A DNA stretch of 21,818 nucleotides from an uncultured Oscillospiraceae bacterium (lineage in GTDB: Bacteria; Bacillota; Clostridia; Oscillospirales; Oscillospiraceae), in the NCBI GenBank assembly GCA_900754515.1, contig CAAEDD010000058.1, forward strand, positions 1 through 21,818, read 5' to 3'. Positions 1-9,300 of the stretch are shown in pieces. The notes beneath the pieces are model-generated. The model ran no database searches. It was not told the DNA's origin and saw only the letters and a list, made by a program, of their open reading frames with translations. The stretch's first letter is position 1, and the number at the start of each line of letters is the position of its first letter. The translations under genes and the position numbers were made by a program.

Positions 1-307
1 GTCTTTTGGCCGTCTCCTGGTTATAGGGTTTGCCCTGGGGGGACATGTATATCACCCGGCTGCGCAGGCCCTGTGCAGTTGACATAATATTTTCAAGGCA
101 GGACTTGAGTGGCTGGGCCATCATCACGCAGCCAAAGCCTCCGCCGTAGGGGTAGTCATCCACCTGCTTCTGCTTGTTCAAAGTATAGTCCCGTATCTGG
201 TGGCAGTTTATCTCAACTATGCCTTTTTTCACGGCTCTGCCGATAATGCTCTCGTGGAGCACGGCCCCCACGGTGTCGGGAAAAAGGGTCATTATATCTA
301 TGCGCAT
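1..307 (-). CDS. trmD: tRNA (guanine-N1)-methyltransferase TrmD, N-terminal part, cut by the left edge
   Basis: TrmD uses S-adenosylmethionine to methylate N1 of G37 next to the anticodon of a subset of tRNAs, which prevents +1 frameshifting. I translated the first 102 codons by hand. The protein opens MRIDIMTLFPDTVGAV and continues with ESIIGRAVKKGIVEINCHQIRDY and VDDYPYGGGFGCVM; this N-terminal block, including the glycine-rich loop, is diagnostic for TrmD. The usual loop is GGGAGMVM, so FGC is a small variation. The ATG at 307 lies one base after the rimM stop and has GAGGGA just upstream, inside the end of rimM, so the two genes are co-transcribed and probably translationally coupled. The C-terminal half, including most of the trefoil-knot SAM site, lies outside the window. 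In many Firmicutes rplS follows. Confidence 0.96.
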   Translation of the reverse strand, partial: MRIDIMTLFPDTVGAVLHESIIGRAVKKGIVEINCHQIRDYTLNKQKQVDDYPYGGGFGCVMMAQPLKSCLENIMSTAQGLRSRVIYMSPQGKPYNQETAKR

Positions 308-308
308 T

Positions 309-797
309 TCACATTCCCTCGATAAGCCGGACGGTAATTATCCCCGCGTCCGGGTCAGTTGACATAATAAATTCAGGTACAGCGGGGATAAGGTGCTCTT
401 CGCTCCCCTGCACCACATATATATTGGAGGCAGGGCGCTCCAGGACCTCGGTGAGCCTGCCTATTTCCCGGCCCTTCTGATCCAGCACTTTTGCCCCAAT
501 TATATCCTGAATAAAGTAAGCGCCCTGAGGCAGCTTTGCGTCCCGGCGCAGTATATGGGCCGTTTTGCCTTTAAGGCTCATGGCAGCGTTAATGTCCCCC
601 ACACCCTCGAGCTTTGCTATAAGAAAACCCTTATGGGTCTTTGCGGAGACTATCTTGAACTCCCGTCCCTCCACAAATATCCGTCTGCATTTTTTCAGAA
701 AGTCGGGGGAATCCAGCCAGACCTCTATCTTCACTTCCCCGGCCACGCCGTGGGTGTTGCTTATTCGTCCGGCTTCAATATATTCCTGCTTTTCCAT
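309..797 (-). CDS. rimM: 16S rRNA processing protein RimM
   Basis: RimM binds ribosomal protein S19 and helps mature the 30S head. The 162-residue protein has the expected two parts: an N-terminal barrel with GRISNTHGVAGEVKIEVW at about residues 10-27, and a C-terminal PRC-barrel with AYFIQDIIGAKV, IYVVQG and LIPAVPEFI. The frame is open further upstream to an ATG at 821. I chose the ATG at 797 because GGAGGTG lies at 801-807 at ideal spacing, and because the predicted transcription start is about 822, which would leave the upstream ATG without a leader. Upstream is a near-consensus promoter and, beyond it, the terminator of the khpA operon, so rimM-trmD looks like a separate transcription unit. 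The length is normal for the family. Confidence 0.96.
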   Translation of the reverse strand: MEKQEYIEAGRISNTHGVAGEVKIEVWLDSPDFLKKCRRIFVEGREFKIVSAKTHKGFLIAKLEGVGDINAAMSLKGKTAHILRRDAKLPQGAYFIQDIIGAKVLDQKGREIGRLTEVLERPASNIYVVQGSEEHLIPAVPEFIMSTDPDAGIITVRLIEGM

Positions 798-828
798 AGG
801 CACCTCCGCCGCGGTTTTCAAACACTTT

Positions 829-857
829 ATTTTAACATGATAACTCTAATTTGCCAA
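829..857 (-). promoter_or_regulatory. Sigma-A promoter of rimM-trmD
   Basis: On the minus strand the -35 box TTGGCA (857-852) and -10 box TAAAAT (834-829) are separated by exactly 17 bp. The predicted start of transcription is about 822, 25 nt before the chosen rimM ATG. The promoter lies just downstream of an intrinsic terminator, which explains why a new promoter is needed here. Confidence 0.8.
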
Positions 858-865
858 GATAAAAC

Positions 866-896
866 AAAAAATCCGGAGCGGCTGCTCCGGATTTTT
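866..896 (-). terminator. Intrinsic terminator after khpA
   Basis: A 9-bp perfect stem, ATCCGGAGC (871-879) with GCTCCGGAT (884-892), encloses a 4-nt loop. It is flanked by A-tracts and T-tracts, so on the minus strand the hairpin is followed by a U-run. It lies 7 bases beyond the khpA stop codon and ends the ylxM-ffh-rpsP-khpA unit. The symmetry means it could also act on the plus strand, but no plus-strand gene approaches it. Confidence 0.9.
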
Positions 897-902
897 ATAG
901 CA

Positions 903-1133
903 TCAGTCCATTATCTCCACTGATACCTTTTTGCCCTTTCTCTGGGCGACGGCCCGCATAAGTATACGGATCTGCTTTACGATCCTGCCCTGCCGGCCAA
1001 TGACCTTGCCCATATCGCCGTCGGCGACCCGCACTTCAAACACGGTCTCCCCGTCGGCTTTGCGCTCGGTCACAGAGACCTCTGCGGGATTGTCCACAAG
1101 GCTCTGCACTATATAGGTCAAAAGTTCTTTCAT
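903..1133 (-). CDS. khpA: KH-domain RNA-binding protein KhpA (YlqC family)
   Basis: This 76-residue protein is almost entirely one KH fold. The signature loop GKVIGRQGR is at residues 42-50 and is followed by the helix IVKQIRILMRAVAQ. KhpA binds RNA, usually with KhpB (Jag), and affects cell elongation and division and sRNA-type regulation in Firmicutes; KhpB is not in this window. The gene follows rpsP by 18 nt, with AAGGAGT at 1150-1144 as ribosome binding site, and is the last gene of the unit before the terminator. The linkage rpsP-khpA-rimM-trmD is typical of Firmicutes. The family identification is secure; the cellular role here is inferred from homologues. Confidence 0.93.
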   Translation of the reverse strand: MKELLTYIVQSLVDNPAEVSVTERKADGETVFEVRVADGDMGKVIGRQGRIVKQIRILMRAVAQRKGKKVSVEIMD

Positions 1134-1151
1134 GCCGGTAGAAACTCCTTA

Positions 1152-1388
1152 TTAGGCCTCGACCTTTTTCAGCAGGCCGCGGACTGTATCGGTGGGCTGA
1201 GCTCCGTTAGAGATCCAGTACTTTGCCCGCTCCATATCCACCTTGATCTTCTCGCCCTCGGCCATGGGATCATAAACGCCCAGCTCCTCGATGAAGCGGC
1301 CGTCACGGGGGCTGCGGGAATCTGCAACCACTATGCGGTAATAAGGTGCCTTCTTGGCGCCCATTCTGCGAAGTCTGATTTTAACCAT
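1152..1388 (-). CDS. rpsP: 30S ribosomal protein S16
   Basis: S16 is an early-binding protein of the small subunit body. The 78-residue sequence begins MVKIRLRRMGAKKAPYYRIV, continues with VADSRSPRDGRFIEELGVYDP, and has the conserved helix RAKYWISNGAQPTDTVRGLL. The length is typical of Firmicutes S16. GGAGGTG lies 9 nt before the ATG. The 64-nt gap to ffh upstream is AT-rich and contains a weak promoter-like TTACAG-N17-AATATA arrangement on the minus strand, so a secondary promoter for rpsP-khpA is possible but not supported strongly enough to list separately. Confidence 0.98.
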   Translation of the reverse strand: MVKIRLRRMGAKKAPYYRIVVADSRSPRDGRFIEELGVYDPMAEGEKIKVDMERAKYWISNGAQPTDTVRGLLKKVEA

Positions 1389-1452
1389 CGTATATTCACC
1401 TCCATGTATATTCTCTCATATATTTACAAACACTTTCGTGCCTGTAAGCTGA

Positions 1453-2820
1453 TTAAAAGGGGAAGCCCCCACCCATGCCGGGAAATCCGCCGCCCATGCG
1501 GCCCATCTTCTTCTGCAGCTTTTTGGCGTTTTTACCGGTGAGCTGCTTGGTCATCTGCTTCATGGCGTCGTACTGTTTCAAAAGCCGGTTCACATCCACC
1601 ACGGAGGTCCCGCTGCCGGCTGCAATACGCTTTTTCCGGCTGCTGTTGAGCATAGAGGGGTTGTCCCTCTCCGCCTGGGTCATGGACAGGATAATGGCCT
1701 CCTGATGTGCCAGCAGCTTCTCATCCAGCCTTGCCCCCTGTAGGGCTTTGGCATCCATGCCGGGTAGCATGCCCACAACATCTTTAAGATCGCCCATGCT
1801 GCGCAGCTGGGCCATCTGGTCCAGATAGTCCCCCAAGGTGAAACGGTTATTGCGCAGCCGCTCCGCCGCTTCAAGAGCCTTCTTTTCATCAAAGCTCTTT
1901 TCCGCCTTTTCTATGAGGGTAAGCACATCCCCCATGCCCAGTATACGGGAAGCCATGCGGTCGGGGTGGAAGGGTTCTATCATATCCAGCTTTTCGCCGG
2001 TACCGATAAACTTGATGGGTTTACCTGTGGCCTGGCGGATGGACAGGGCCGCGCCGCCTCTGGCGTCGCCGTCCAGCTTGGAGAGCAGAACTCCGGTAAT
2101 GCCCAAAGCCTCGTCAAAGGCTGTGGCGGCGTTCACCGCATCCTGGCCGGTCATGGCGTCAACAACCAGCATTATCTCTGCCGGCTCAACGGCGGCCTTT
2201 ATGTTTTTTAGCTCGTCCATCAGCTGCTCATCTATGTGCAGCCGGCCGGCGGTGTCCAGGAACACAAGATCATTGCCGTGCTTTTTGGCGTGCTCAACGG
2301 CAGCCTTGGCAATATCCACCGGGTCTGTCTGACCCATCTGGAACACCGGAATGCCCAGCTGGGCGCCTACGGTCTCCAGCTGCTTTATCGCAGCGGGGCG
2401 GTAAATGTCGCAGGCGGCCAGCAGCGGGCGCTTGCCCTGCTTGCGCATATAGCCAGCCAGCTTTGCCCCGTTGGTGGTTTTACCCGCACCCTGCAGGCCA
2501 ACCAGCATCACCACGCTGGGGGATTTGGAGCCGATATTCAGCTTCTGATTCTCCCCGCCCATGAGAGCGCAGAGCTCCTCATTGACTATCTTTATTACCA
2601 TCTGAGCCGGTGACAGGGCCTCCAGCACATCTGCCCCACAGGCTCTCTCGGTGACGGTCTTGGTAAAGCTTTTTACCACCTTGTAGCTCACGTCCGCCTC
2701 CAGCAGAGCCATGCGGACCTCCCGCATTGCTTCCTTTACATCTGCGGCGGATAGCCGGCCTTTGCCTCTGAGCTTTTTAAAGGCAGCATTTAGTTTTTCA
2801 GATAAGCTTTCAAATGCCAT
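1453..2820 (-). CDS. ffh: Signal recognition particle GTPase Ffh
   Basis: Ffh is the protein part of SRP: it binds signal peptides and 4.5S/6S RNA and hands ribosomes to FtsY at the membrane. The 455 residues contain an N domain with the conserved ALLEADVSYKVV stretch (about 39-50), the G domain with P-loop GLQGAGKTT at 108-116, then DIYRPAA, DTAGR and SKLDGDARGGAAL. The methionine-rich M domain follows, with the RNA-binding helix SSRKKRIAAGSG and a terminal GRMGGGFPGMGGGFPF tail. The start is 3 bases after the ylxM stop, with AGAGGT inside the end of ylxM, indicating coupling. Length and motif order are canonical and nothing is missing. The SRP RNA gene and ftsY are not in the window. Confidence 0.98.
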   Translation of the reverse strand: MAFESLSEKLNAAFKKLRGKGRLSAADVKEAMREVRMALLEADVSYKVVKSFTKTVTERACGADVLEALSPAQMVIKIVNEELCALMGGENQKLNIGSKSPSVVMLVGLQGAGKTTNGAKLAGYMRKQGKRPLLAACDIYRPAAIKQLETVGAQLGIPVFQMGQTDPVDIAKAAVEHAKKHGNDLVFLDTAGRLHIDEQLMDELKNIKAAVEPAEIMLVVDAMTGQDAVNAATAFDEALGITGVLLSKLDGDARGGAALSIRQATGKPIKFIGTGEKLDMIEPFHPDRMASRILGMGDVLTLIEKAEKSFDEKKALEAAERLRNNRFTLGDYLDQMAQLRSMGDLKDVVGMLPGMDAKALQGARLDEKLLAHQEAIILSMTQAERDNPSMLNSSRKKRIAAGSGTSVVDVNRLLKQYDAMKQMTKQLTGKNAKKLQKKMGRMGGGFPGMGGGFPF

Positions 2821-2823
2821 ATT

Positions 2824-3180
2824 TTAACCTCTGGCGATTACGGCGGAAATATCCTCCGCCGCCTTCACGGCTTTTTTTCTGGCCTCGCCATCCGTCAGGG
2901 CGGCGATAGCCCTTACCTGCTCCCGGATATTCTCCAGGGCACTGCGGTTTTCTTCAAAGCGGCGGACAAGCCCGGTCTTTTCCTCAATATCCTGCAAGGT
3001 GCTTTCAGCCCTGCGGATATTGTCCCAGACTCCCTGGCGGGATATACCGCATTGCTCCGCTATCTCCGACAGGGACAGGTCCTCATTATAATGAAGGTCA
3101 AAGCAGAGCCGCTGTCTCTCGGTCAAAAGCTCGCCGTAAAAATCCAGCAGCATTGTCTGTCTCAGTCTGCCGTCACTCAC
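2824..3180 (-). CDS. ylxM: YlxM-family helix-turn-helix protein, SRP-associated
   Basis: YlxM proteins (UPF0122) are small DNA-binding-like proteins encoded just before ffh in Firmicutes and related to sigma-factor region 4; in streptococci YlxM interacts with SRP components. The sequence LLDFYGELLTERQRLCFDLHY leads into an HTH, LSLSEIAEQCGISRQGVWDNIRRAE (about residues 36-60), then a charged coiled-coil tail. The frame is open to a TTG at 3198, but that codon is only about 11 nt from the predicted transcription start. I prefer GTG at 3180, preceded by GGGGG, giving 118 residues, the usual family length. The promoter carries a symmetric element that could be an autoregulatory site (see the finding). 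Confidence 0.93.
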   Translation of the reverse strand: MSDGRLRQTMLLDFYGELLTERQRLCFDLHYNEDLSLSEIAEQCGISRQGVWDNIRRAESTLQDIEEKTGLVRRFEENRSALENIREQVRAIAALTDGEARKKAVKAAEDISAVIARG

Positions 3181-3190
3181 GGCCAAGCCC

Positions 3191-3244
3191 CCTGTCAAGT
3201 ATTTACCATTGACAGAGTATACTACGCTTCAGTCACTCTGTCAA
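3191..3244. promoter_or_regulatory. Inverted repeat plus third half-site over the ylxM promoter (possible operator)
   Basis: A perfect 10-bp inverted repeat, TTGACAGAGT (3209-3218) and ACTCTGTCAA (3235-3244), with a 16-bp spacer covers the -35 box, the spacer, the -10 box and the start site. A further half-site, CTGTCAA (3192-3198), sits in the leader. One arm necessarily contains the TTGACA box, but the other two copies do not serve a core-promoter purpose on the minus strand. Which protein binds here, if any, is unknown. Confidence 0.5.
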
Positions 3245-3384
3245 GGGCTTTTTCTTTACAGTTTCAAAATTTTTTCTGTGTGCCCAACTTCAGTACTGCC
3301 GAACTCTGAAAGGAATAATCAGGCATTTTCTGGGGAAACTGCCAAGGTGAGGAACAAGAAAATTTTCCCGGATAGGAGACAGCC
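3199..3384. other. Divergent intergenic region between ylxM and the glucan synthase gene
   Basis: These 186 bases separate two divergent genes. The minus-strand promoter is clear. On the plus strand I see no convincing -35/-10 pair: the TATACT at 3218-3223 is half of the palindrome AGTATACT shared with the minus-strand -10 and lacks a good -35 at the right distance. Nearer the gene there is only an AATAAT-like sequence and the palindrome GAAAATTTTC near 3357. The ribosome binding site is AGGAGA, 5 bases before the ATG at 3385. Confidence 0.5.
3216..3244 (-). promoter_or_regulatory. Consensus sigma-A promoter of ylxM-ffh-rpsP-khpA
   Basis: On the minus strand, TTGACA (3244-3239) and TATACT (3221-3216) are separated by exactly 17 bp. 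Transcription should start near 3209, about 29 nt before the chosen GTG of ylxM. This is one of the best matches to consensus in the window. Confidence 0.88.
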
Positions 3385-6300
3385 ATGGATAACATAGATT
3401 CATGTCTTTATATTGAAGACGGGCGGCTCCACGACTATGCCGCCTCCGCCGCAAAGCTCCTGCGGCCCCAGGACAACTGCGCCGGGGCGGAGGCCGCCGC
3501 TCTGCTGCGTCGGAACTTTGGCGAGATACGCCGCTGTCATCAGGCCGTAGAACGCCGCTACGGTTCCCTGGCAGCGCCGCCCTCCGCCTGCGAGTGGCTG
3601 CTGGACAACTGGTATATGGTACAGCGTGAGTATCTCAGTGCCGTTCTGGAATTAAGGAAGGCCCGTCGGCTGCGCTGCTGCTCCGAGGGCATCGTCATCA
3701 CGGAGCTGTGCCGGGTCCTGGTACGTTCCGGGCTGGGCAAGGTGACGGAAGAACGCTGCGGAATATTTCTTTCCGGCTTCCAGTCGGTGACAGTGCTTCA
3801 GAGGCGGGAGCTGGATTTATTTCCCGCAGCTCTGCGTTGCGCCATCATTGAGGCCATAGCGGATGTATGCCGTAAAATGCAGTATGCCGCAGACACCACA
3901 GCCCATGCCCAGGCTCTTTCCGCCCTCTTCACTTCTTTGCGCCTGTTCTCGGTGCTGGATCTGGAAAAGCTGCTGGGCGAGGCAGACGTGAGCGGCAGCA
4001 TACTCTCCCAGGACCCTACCGGGGACTATGAGCGCATGGACAGCTCCACTCAGCGGGAGTACCTGCTGCGTCTGGAGCATATGGCAAGGCGCTCCGGTCT
4101 GGAAGAGCATATGCTGGCCCGGAAGCTCATAAAGCAGGCTCAGCAGGATGGGCGGCACATAGGCTTCTATCTCTTCAAGAAACCTGCGGCCATATGGTCC
4201 TGGCTGTATATCGGCCTCGTCATCCTTCTACCCTTATCCATAAGTCTGCTTATTGCCTTTTATCTGGACAGTATTGCCGCTGCCCTGCTGCTTCTGGTAC
4301 CGGTGTGGGAGCTCATTAAAAGCTTCATGGACTTCCTTCTCCTGCATCTCATATCCCCCAGGCCCCTGCCAAGGATAGACACCAGCCATGGCATTCCGTC
4401 GGAGGGCAAGAGTCTTTGCGTCGTCTCCACTCTTCTGGGGCCGGGACAGGCGGAGAGACTGGAGCAGCTGCGTCTGGCCTGCCGAAGCGCAGGTAAGGAC
4501 CTGATGTTCGGCCTGCTGGCAGACCTGCCTGCCTCAAAAAGTCCCAGCACCCAGGAGGACGCCCAGCTTCTCCGGCAGACAAGACGCACCATACGCCAGT
4601 TGAACCGAAAATACGGTGGAGGCTTCTATCTGTTCACCAGGGAGCGGAGTTTTGACGGAGAGCAGTACAGCGGCCGTGAGCGAAAGCGAGGCGCGCTGCT
4701 GGAACTGTCAAGGCTTTTGTGCGGTCAGCCTTCGGCCCTGGAAGTCACTGGAGACCTTGAGGCGCTGTCAGGCACAAAATATATAGTGACTCTGGACAGC
4801 GACACCCAGGTTTATCCCGGCTCCGTAGGTGAGCTCATCGGCGCCGCCATACACCCGCTTAACCGGGCAGTCATTGACCACAGGCGTCATGTGGTAAAAG
4901 AGGGCTACGGCCTTATCCACCCCAGAATGAGTACAGGTCTGCAAAGCGCCAATGCCACCGACTTTGCCCTCATATTTGCCGGGGCAGGCGGCAGCGACCC
5001 ATACGGTGCACTATGCGGGGAACTATATATGGACGCCTTTGACAACGGCGGTTTTGCGGGCAAGGGCGTCATTGACGCCGCTGCTCTGCTGGAGTGTACC
5101 GGCAGCCGCTTTCCACAGGGGTGCATCCTATCCCACGACGCGCTGGAAGGTGCCTACCTCCACGGGGCCTACATGGGAGACGTGGAGTTTTCCGACAATT
5201 TCCCTACCCGGCCTCTGGCCTATTACAAGCGCCTGCACCGCTGGATAAGAGGTGACTGGCAAAATGCCCCCTGGATATTCAAAAGGGAGCTTAGGGCCAT
5301 GGATCGCTTCCGGCTCTTTGACTCTCTGCGCCGCAGTCTGTTTGCGCCCATGACCTTTCTGGCCATTCTCTCCGGCTTTATGCTGCCGGAGAGCGCCCTG
5401 GCCCTGTCTGCGGCGGCGGCGCTGCTGGCTCTTTTGACAAATCTTCTACTCTCCTTTGCCCAGAGCGGCCTTGCCCGGCGGGAGAGAGTGCGGCTCAGGC
5501 GCCATACCCGGCTTCTCACCGGTATAGGCGGTTCCATTGTCCAGACCTTTATAAGGCTCTGGCTTTTGCCCTATGAGGCCTGGGTATGCCTCACCGCCAT
5601 AGTCACGGCTCTCTGGCGCATGCTCATAAGCCGTAAGAGGCTTTTGCAGTGGCAGACTGCGGCTCAGGTGGAGAAGGGCAGCCATGACTTTGCCCAGCAC
5701 ATCAAAAAAATGTGGTTTCCCATTGTTCTGGGCGTGCTGCTCATGGCCTTTTCCCCGGCCATCATAGGCAAGGCTTCCGGCTTCATGTGGCTTTTAAGCC
5801 CGGCAGCCGCAGCAGCTCTGGCGCTGCCCGCCTATAAGGAGAGCTGTCTACGGAGCATCGACCGGGACTATCTCATAAGAGCCGCAGGAGAAAACCTACG
5901 GTATCTGCTGGACTTTTTCCGGGAAGAGGACAATTTTCTGCCCCCCGACAATTTTCAGGAGCAGCCCCCGGTAGGCACAGCCCACCGAACATCTCCCACC
6001 AACATGGGCCTTGCCATGGCGGCGGTGGAGTGCGGAGTCCGAATGGGTCTGATAGACACGGAAAAGGCAGCGGAATATCTGTCCCACATGGCCGATACCA
6101 TGGAGCGGATGCCCCGCTGCATGGGTCACTTCTACAATTGGTACGATACCCGCAGTCTGCGGCCTCTGAGCCCCAGGTATATCTCCACCGTGGACTCCGG
6201 CAATCTCTATGCGGGGCTTCTCTGCGTGTCCCAGGCTTTGGAAAGCCAAGGCCGCTGGGAGCTGAAGGAGCGCATAGATGCCCTCATGGCACCCATGGAT

Positions 6301-9300
6301 TTTTCACCCCTGTATGACTCCGGCCGCGGCCTGTTCTATATCTGCTATGACAGCGAAAACGAGCGTGGCGCCGGCGGCTGGTACGACCTCATGGCCAGTG
6401 AAGCCATGCTCACCAGCTATCTTGCCATAGCCAAGGGAGACGTACCCATAAAGCACTGGCGGCGCCTCAGCCGGGCTCAGCTGCAGAAGGACGGCTACCG
6501 TGGCCTTGCCAGCTGGACGGGCACCATGTTTGAATATCTCATGCCGGAGCTGTTTCTGCCTGTCTACCGCAGCAGTCTCCTGTATGAGAGCAGCCGTTTT
6601 TGCCTCTATGCCCAGCGACGCCGGTGCCTGCCGGGACGGCCCTGGGGCATATCCGAAAGCGCCTTTTATTCTCTGGACGCCTCTCTCAGCTACCGCTACA
6701 AGGCCCACGGCTGCCCGGCTCTGGCCTTGAAGCGGGGCCAGGAGGCAGACATGGTCATATCCCCCTACAGCAGCTTTTTGGCTCTGGCGGTGGAACCGGA
6801 GGCGGCAGTTAAGAATCTACGGCGGTTGGAGAGCTGGGGCGCCCGGGGCCGCTACGGCTTTATGGAGGCCCTGGACTTTACTCCCTCACGCTGCCGCGGC
6901 AAGGTAGAGAAGGTTAGCTGTTACATGGCCCACCATGTGAGCATGAGCATTATCGCCGCAGCCAACGCCGTGTGTCGGGGCTATGCCCAGGAGTTATTCA
7001 TGTCCGACAGCTCTATGGCCGCCTATGCCCTGCTGCTACAGGAGCGTCTTCCCGCGGAGGCGGTCGTAATACGCCGTGCCCTGACTGAGGTACCGGAAAA
7101 GCCCCGGCGCGGCATAAGCCAGCGCTGGCAGCTGAGAGGCGGAGCTGAAGACAGGGAAATGAGAGCCTGCCTGCTCTCCAACGGCGCTTATAATATAATG
7201 TCAACGAACCACGGCCATACCTCGGCCTTTCTGGGTGAAACCTGCATCTATCATTCCGACTCTCTCACCGGAGGAGTAAATATAAGTCTTGATGGTAAAC
7301 CACTCTTTCCGGCAGAGTCGCCGCTGATGTGGGAATTGGGAGAGGCACAGTGCAGCTGCAGCCGCGAGCTTGGCGGCATCAGTGCAAATATGAGCGTCTC
7401 CGCTGCCACCGGAGATATAGGGGAGCTGAGATGCCTTGAACTGCAGGGCTCTCAGCGCCGCCAGGTACGGCTTGAATTGAGTTTTCAGCCGATTCTGGCA
7501 GAGCTCTCCCACTGGGAGGATCATCCTGCCTATTGGAAGCTGGGCATTACAGCCGAGCAGGAGGGTCAGGCTCTGCTGCTGCACCGGCTGCCTAAGGACA
7601 GCGGCAGAGGGCTTTGGCTGTGTCTTCTGTGCAGCGACGAGGCAGAATATCAGGGAGATGCAAAAGGCGGACTGGGTTCCCTGTCCCAGCCCCTGGTTAG
7701 AGTTGGGGTAAAACTGCTTTTGGATGAGGGCAAGAGCTGTTCAGTACGCTTTGCCCTGTGCGTCGCTGCCTTCAGGGAGGAGGCACTGGCCGCCGCCCAA
7801 CGCATCCTGTATTCCGACAAAGGTGCCCAGGCATCCATGGCCGGCGCCGCCGCGGTACACCTGGGCATGAGCCCGGAAGAGGTAGGTGCAGCCATGTCCA
7901 TGGTCCTTCCGCTGTGGCAGAACCGGCTTTACCGTTCGGCTCCCCGGCTGGATCTGTGGCAATATGGGGTCTCCGGTGACCTGCCAATTATCTGCTGCCA
8001 GGGAGACAGTCCTGAGAGTGAAAAGCTGCTGCGCCGCTTTTGCCTTCTGAAAAGCTGCGGACTGAACGCCGATCTGATATTTTTCTCCGACCAGCAGGGG
8101 GAATACCAGCAGCCCCTGCTGGGCCGCATAGTCTCCGTGCTGTCCCCGGTAGGGCTGGAAGCTCTGATAGGCAGTCCCGGCGGCGTGCACATTCTGCCCT
8201 CTTCCGCCGAAACCGCGGTGAGAAGCCGCGCGGCCTTTATTGCCGGGGAAAAGCGGAAGCTGCCGCCGGCCCTCTCCTTCCCCGTTCTCAGTTCTCTCCG
8301 GGCAGCTTCAACCGTTCCGCCGCACTGCTGGACGGAGCAGGGCTTTGAATTTCAGGTGGACGGGGTTCTGCCTCCGGTGGCCTGGCAGCATGTTATCACC
8401 AACGGCTCAATGGGCTATATAGCTACTGACTGCGGTATCGGCAACATGTGGTTGGAAAACGCCAGAGAGATGAGGGTGAATCCGCCGGGGAAAAGTGTGC
8501 TTGACGTATCCGGCTCCGAGTTTATATGCCTTGAGTATAAGGGTAAGCCTGTGAGCCTGTTTGCCGCAGGGGATGCATATCCTTGCCGGGTGTTTTACGC
8601 CCCGGGCTATGCCGTATGGGAAAAGCGCCTGGGAGAGCGGAAAATAAAGGCCACCTTGTTCATCCCGGTCGGCACTAATGTCCGCGTCCTTCTTATTGAC
8701 GGGGCAGAGGGTCTCAGTATACGCTGGGGACTGGAGCTCTGTCTGGGTTCCCGCTCCGGCGCCTGTGTCACCGGCTATGTAAAGGAGGATATCGCCCACT
8801 TTGAAAATCCGGAGTCCTATTTCCCCGGTGCAGAATTCCTGGCCGCCTTCTCAGGAAAGGGCGAATTTTCGGTTGAACATTGCCCGGTGGCTCTCAGCCT
8901 CAGGGGTATATGTGAGAACAGGAGTCTGCTCATCTGTGGCTTTTGCAGTGAGGATGAACTGAGAGAGCTGTTCTCCCCCGGCCATGCCGTCGCCGCTCTG
9001 GCGGGGGTCTGTGCCCGCTGGGAAGATCTTCTGGGACATTTTTCACTGCGCTCCCCATGCTCGCCTCTGGATCACTATATGAGCCGTTGGGCGGTCTACC
9101 AGTGTCTGGCCTGCCGTCTTGAAGGGCGCAGCAGTCTGTATCAAAGCGGCGGCGCCCTTGGTTTCAGGGACCAGCTTCAGGATAGCGTGAACCTCATGCT
9201 CATTGACCCGGCCTATGCCCGGGAGCAGATACTTTTGTGCTGCCGCCATCAGTATCTGGAGGGGGACGTGATGCACTGGTGGCACTCTCATCCTCAGGGT

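Noticed and set aside
393..923. A 176-codon plus-strand frame over rimM.
   Set aside because: It is antisense to a conserved gene, runs through the promoter and terminator of the minus strand, and has no recognisable domain.
1389..1452. A promoter between ffh and rpsP, and the shared AAGTGTTTG word also found before rimM.
   Set aside because: The -10 candidate AATATA is weak, and a single 9-base match between two AT-rich leaders can occur by chance.
3209..3237. A plus-strand promoter using TTGACA at 3209-3214 for the glucan synthase gene.
   Set aside because: The sequence 16-18 bp downstream is not a -10 box; the TTGACA is one arm of the inverted repeat.
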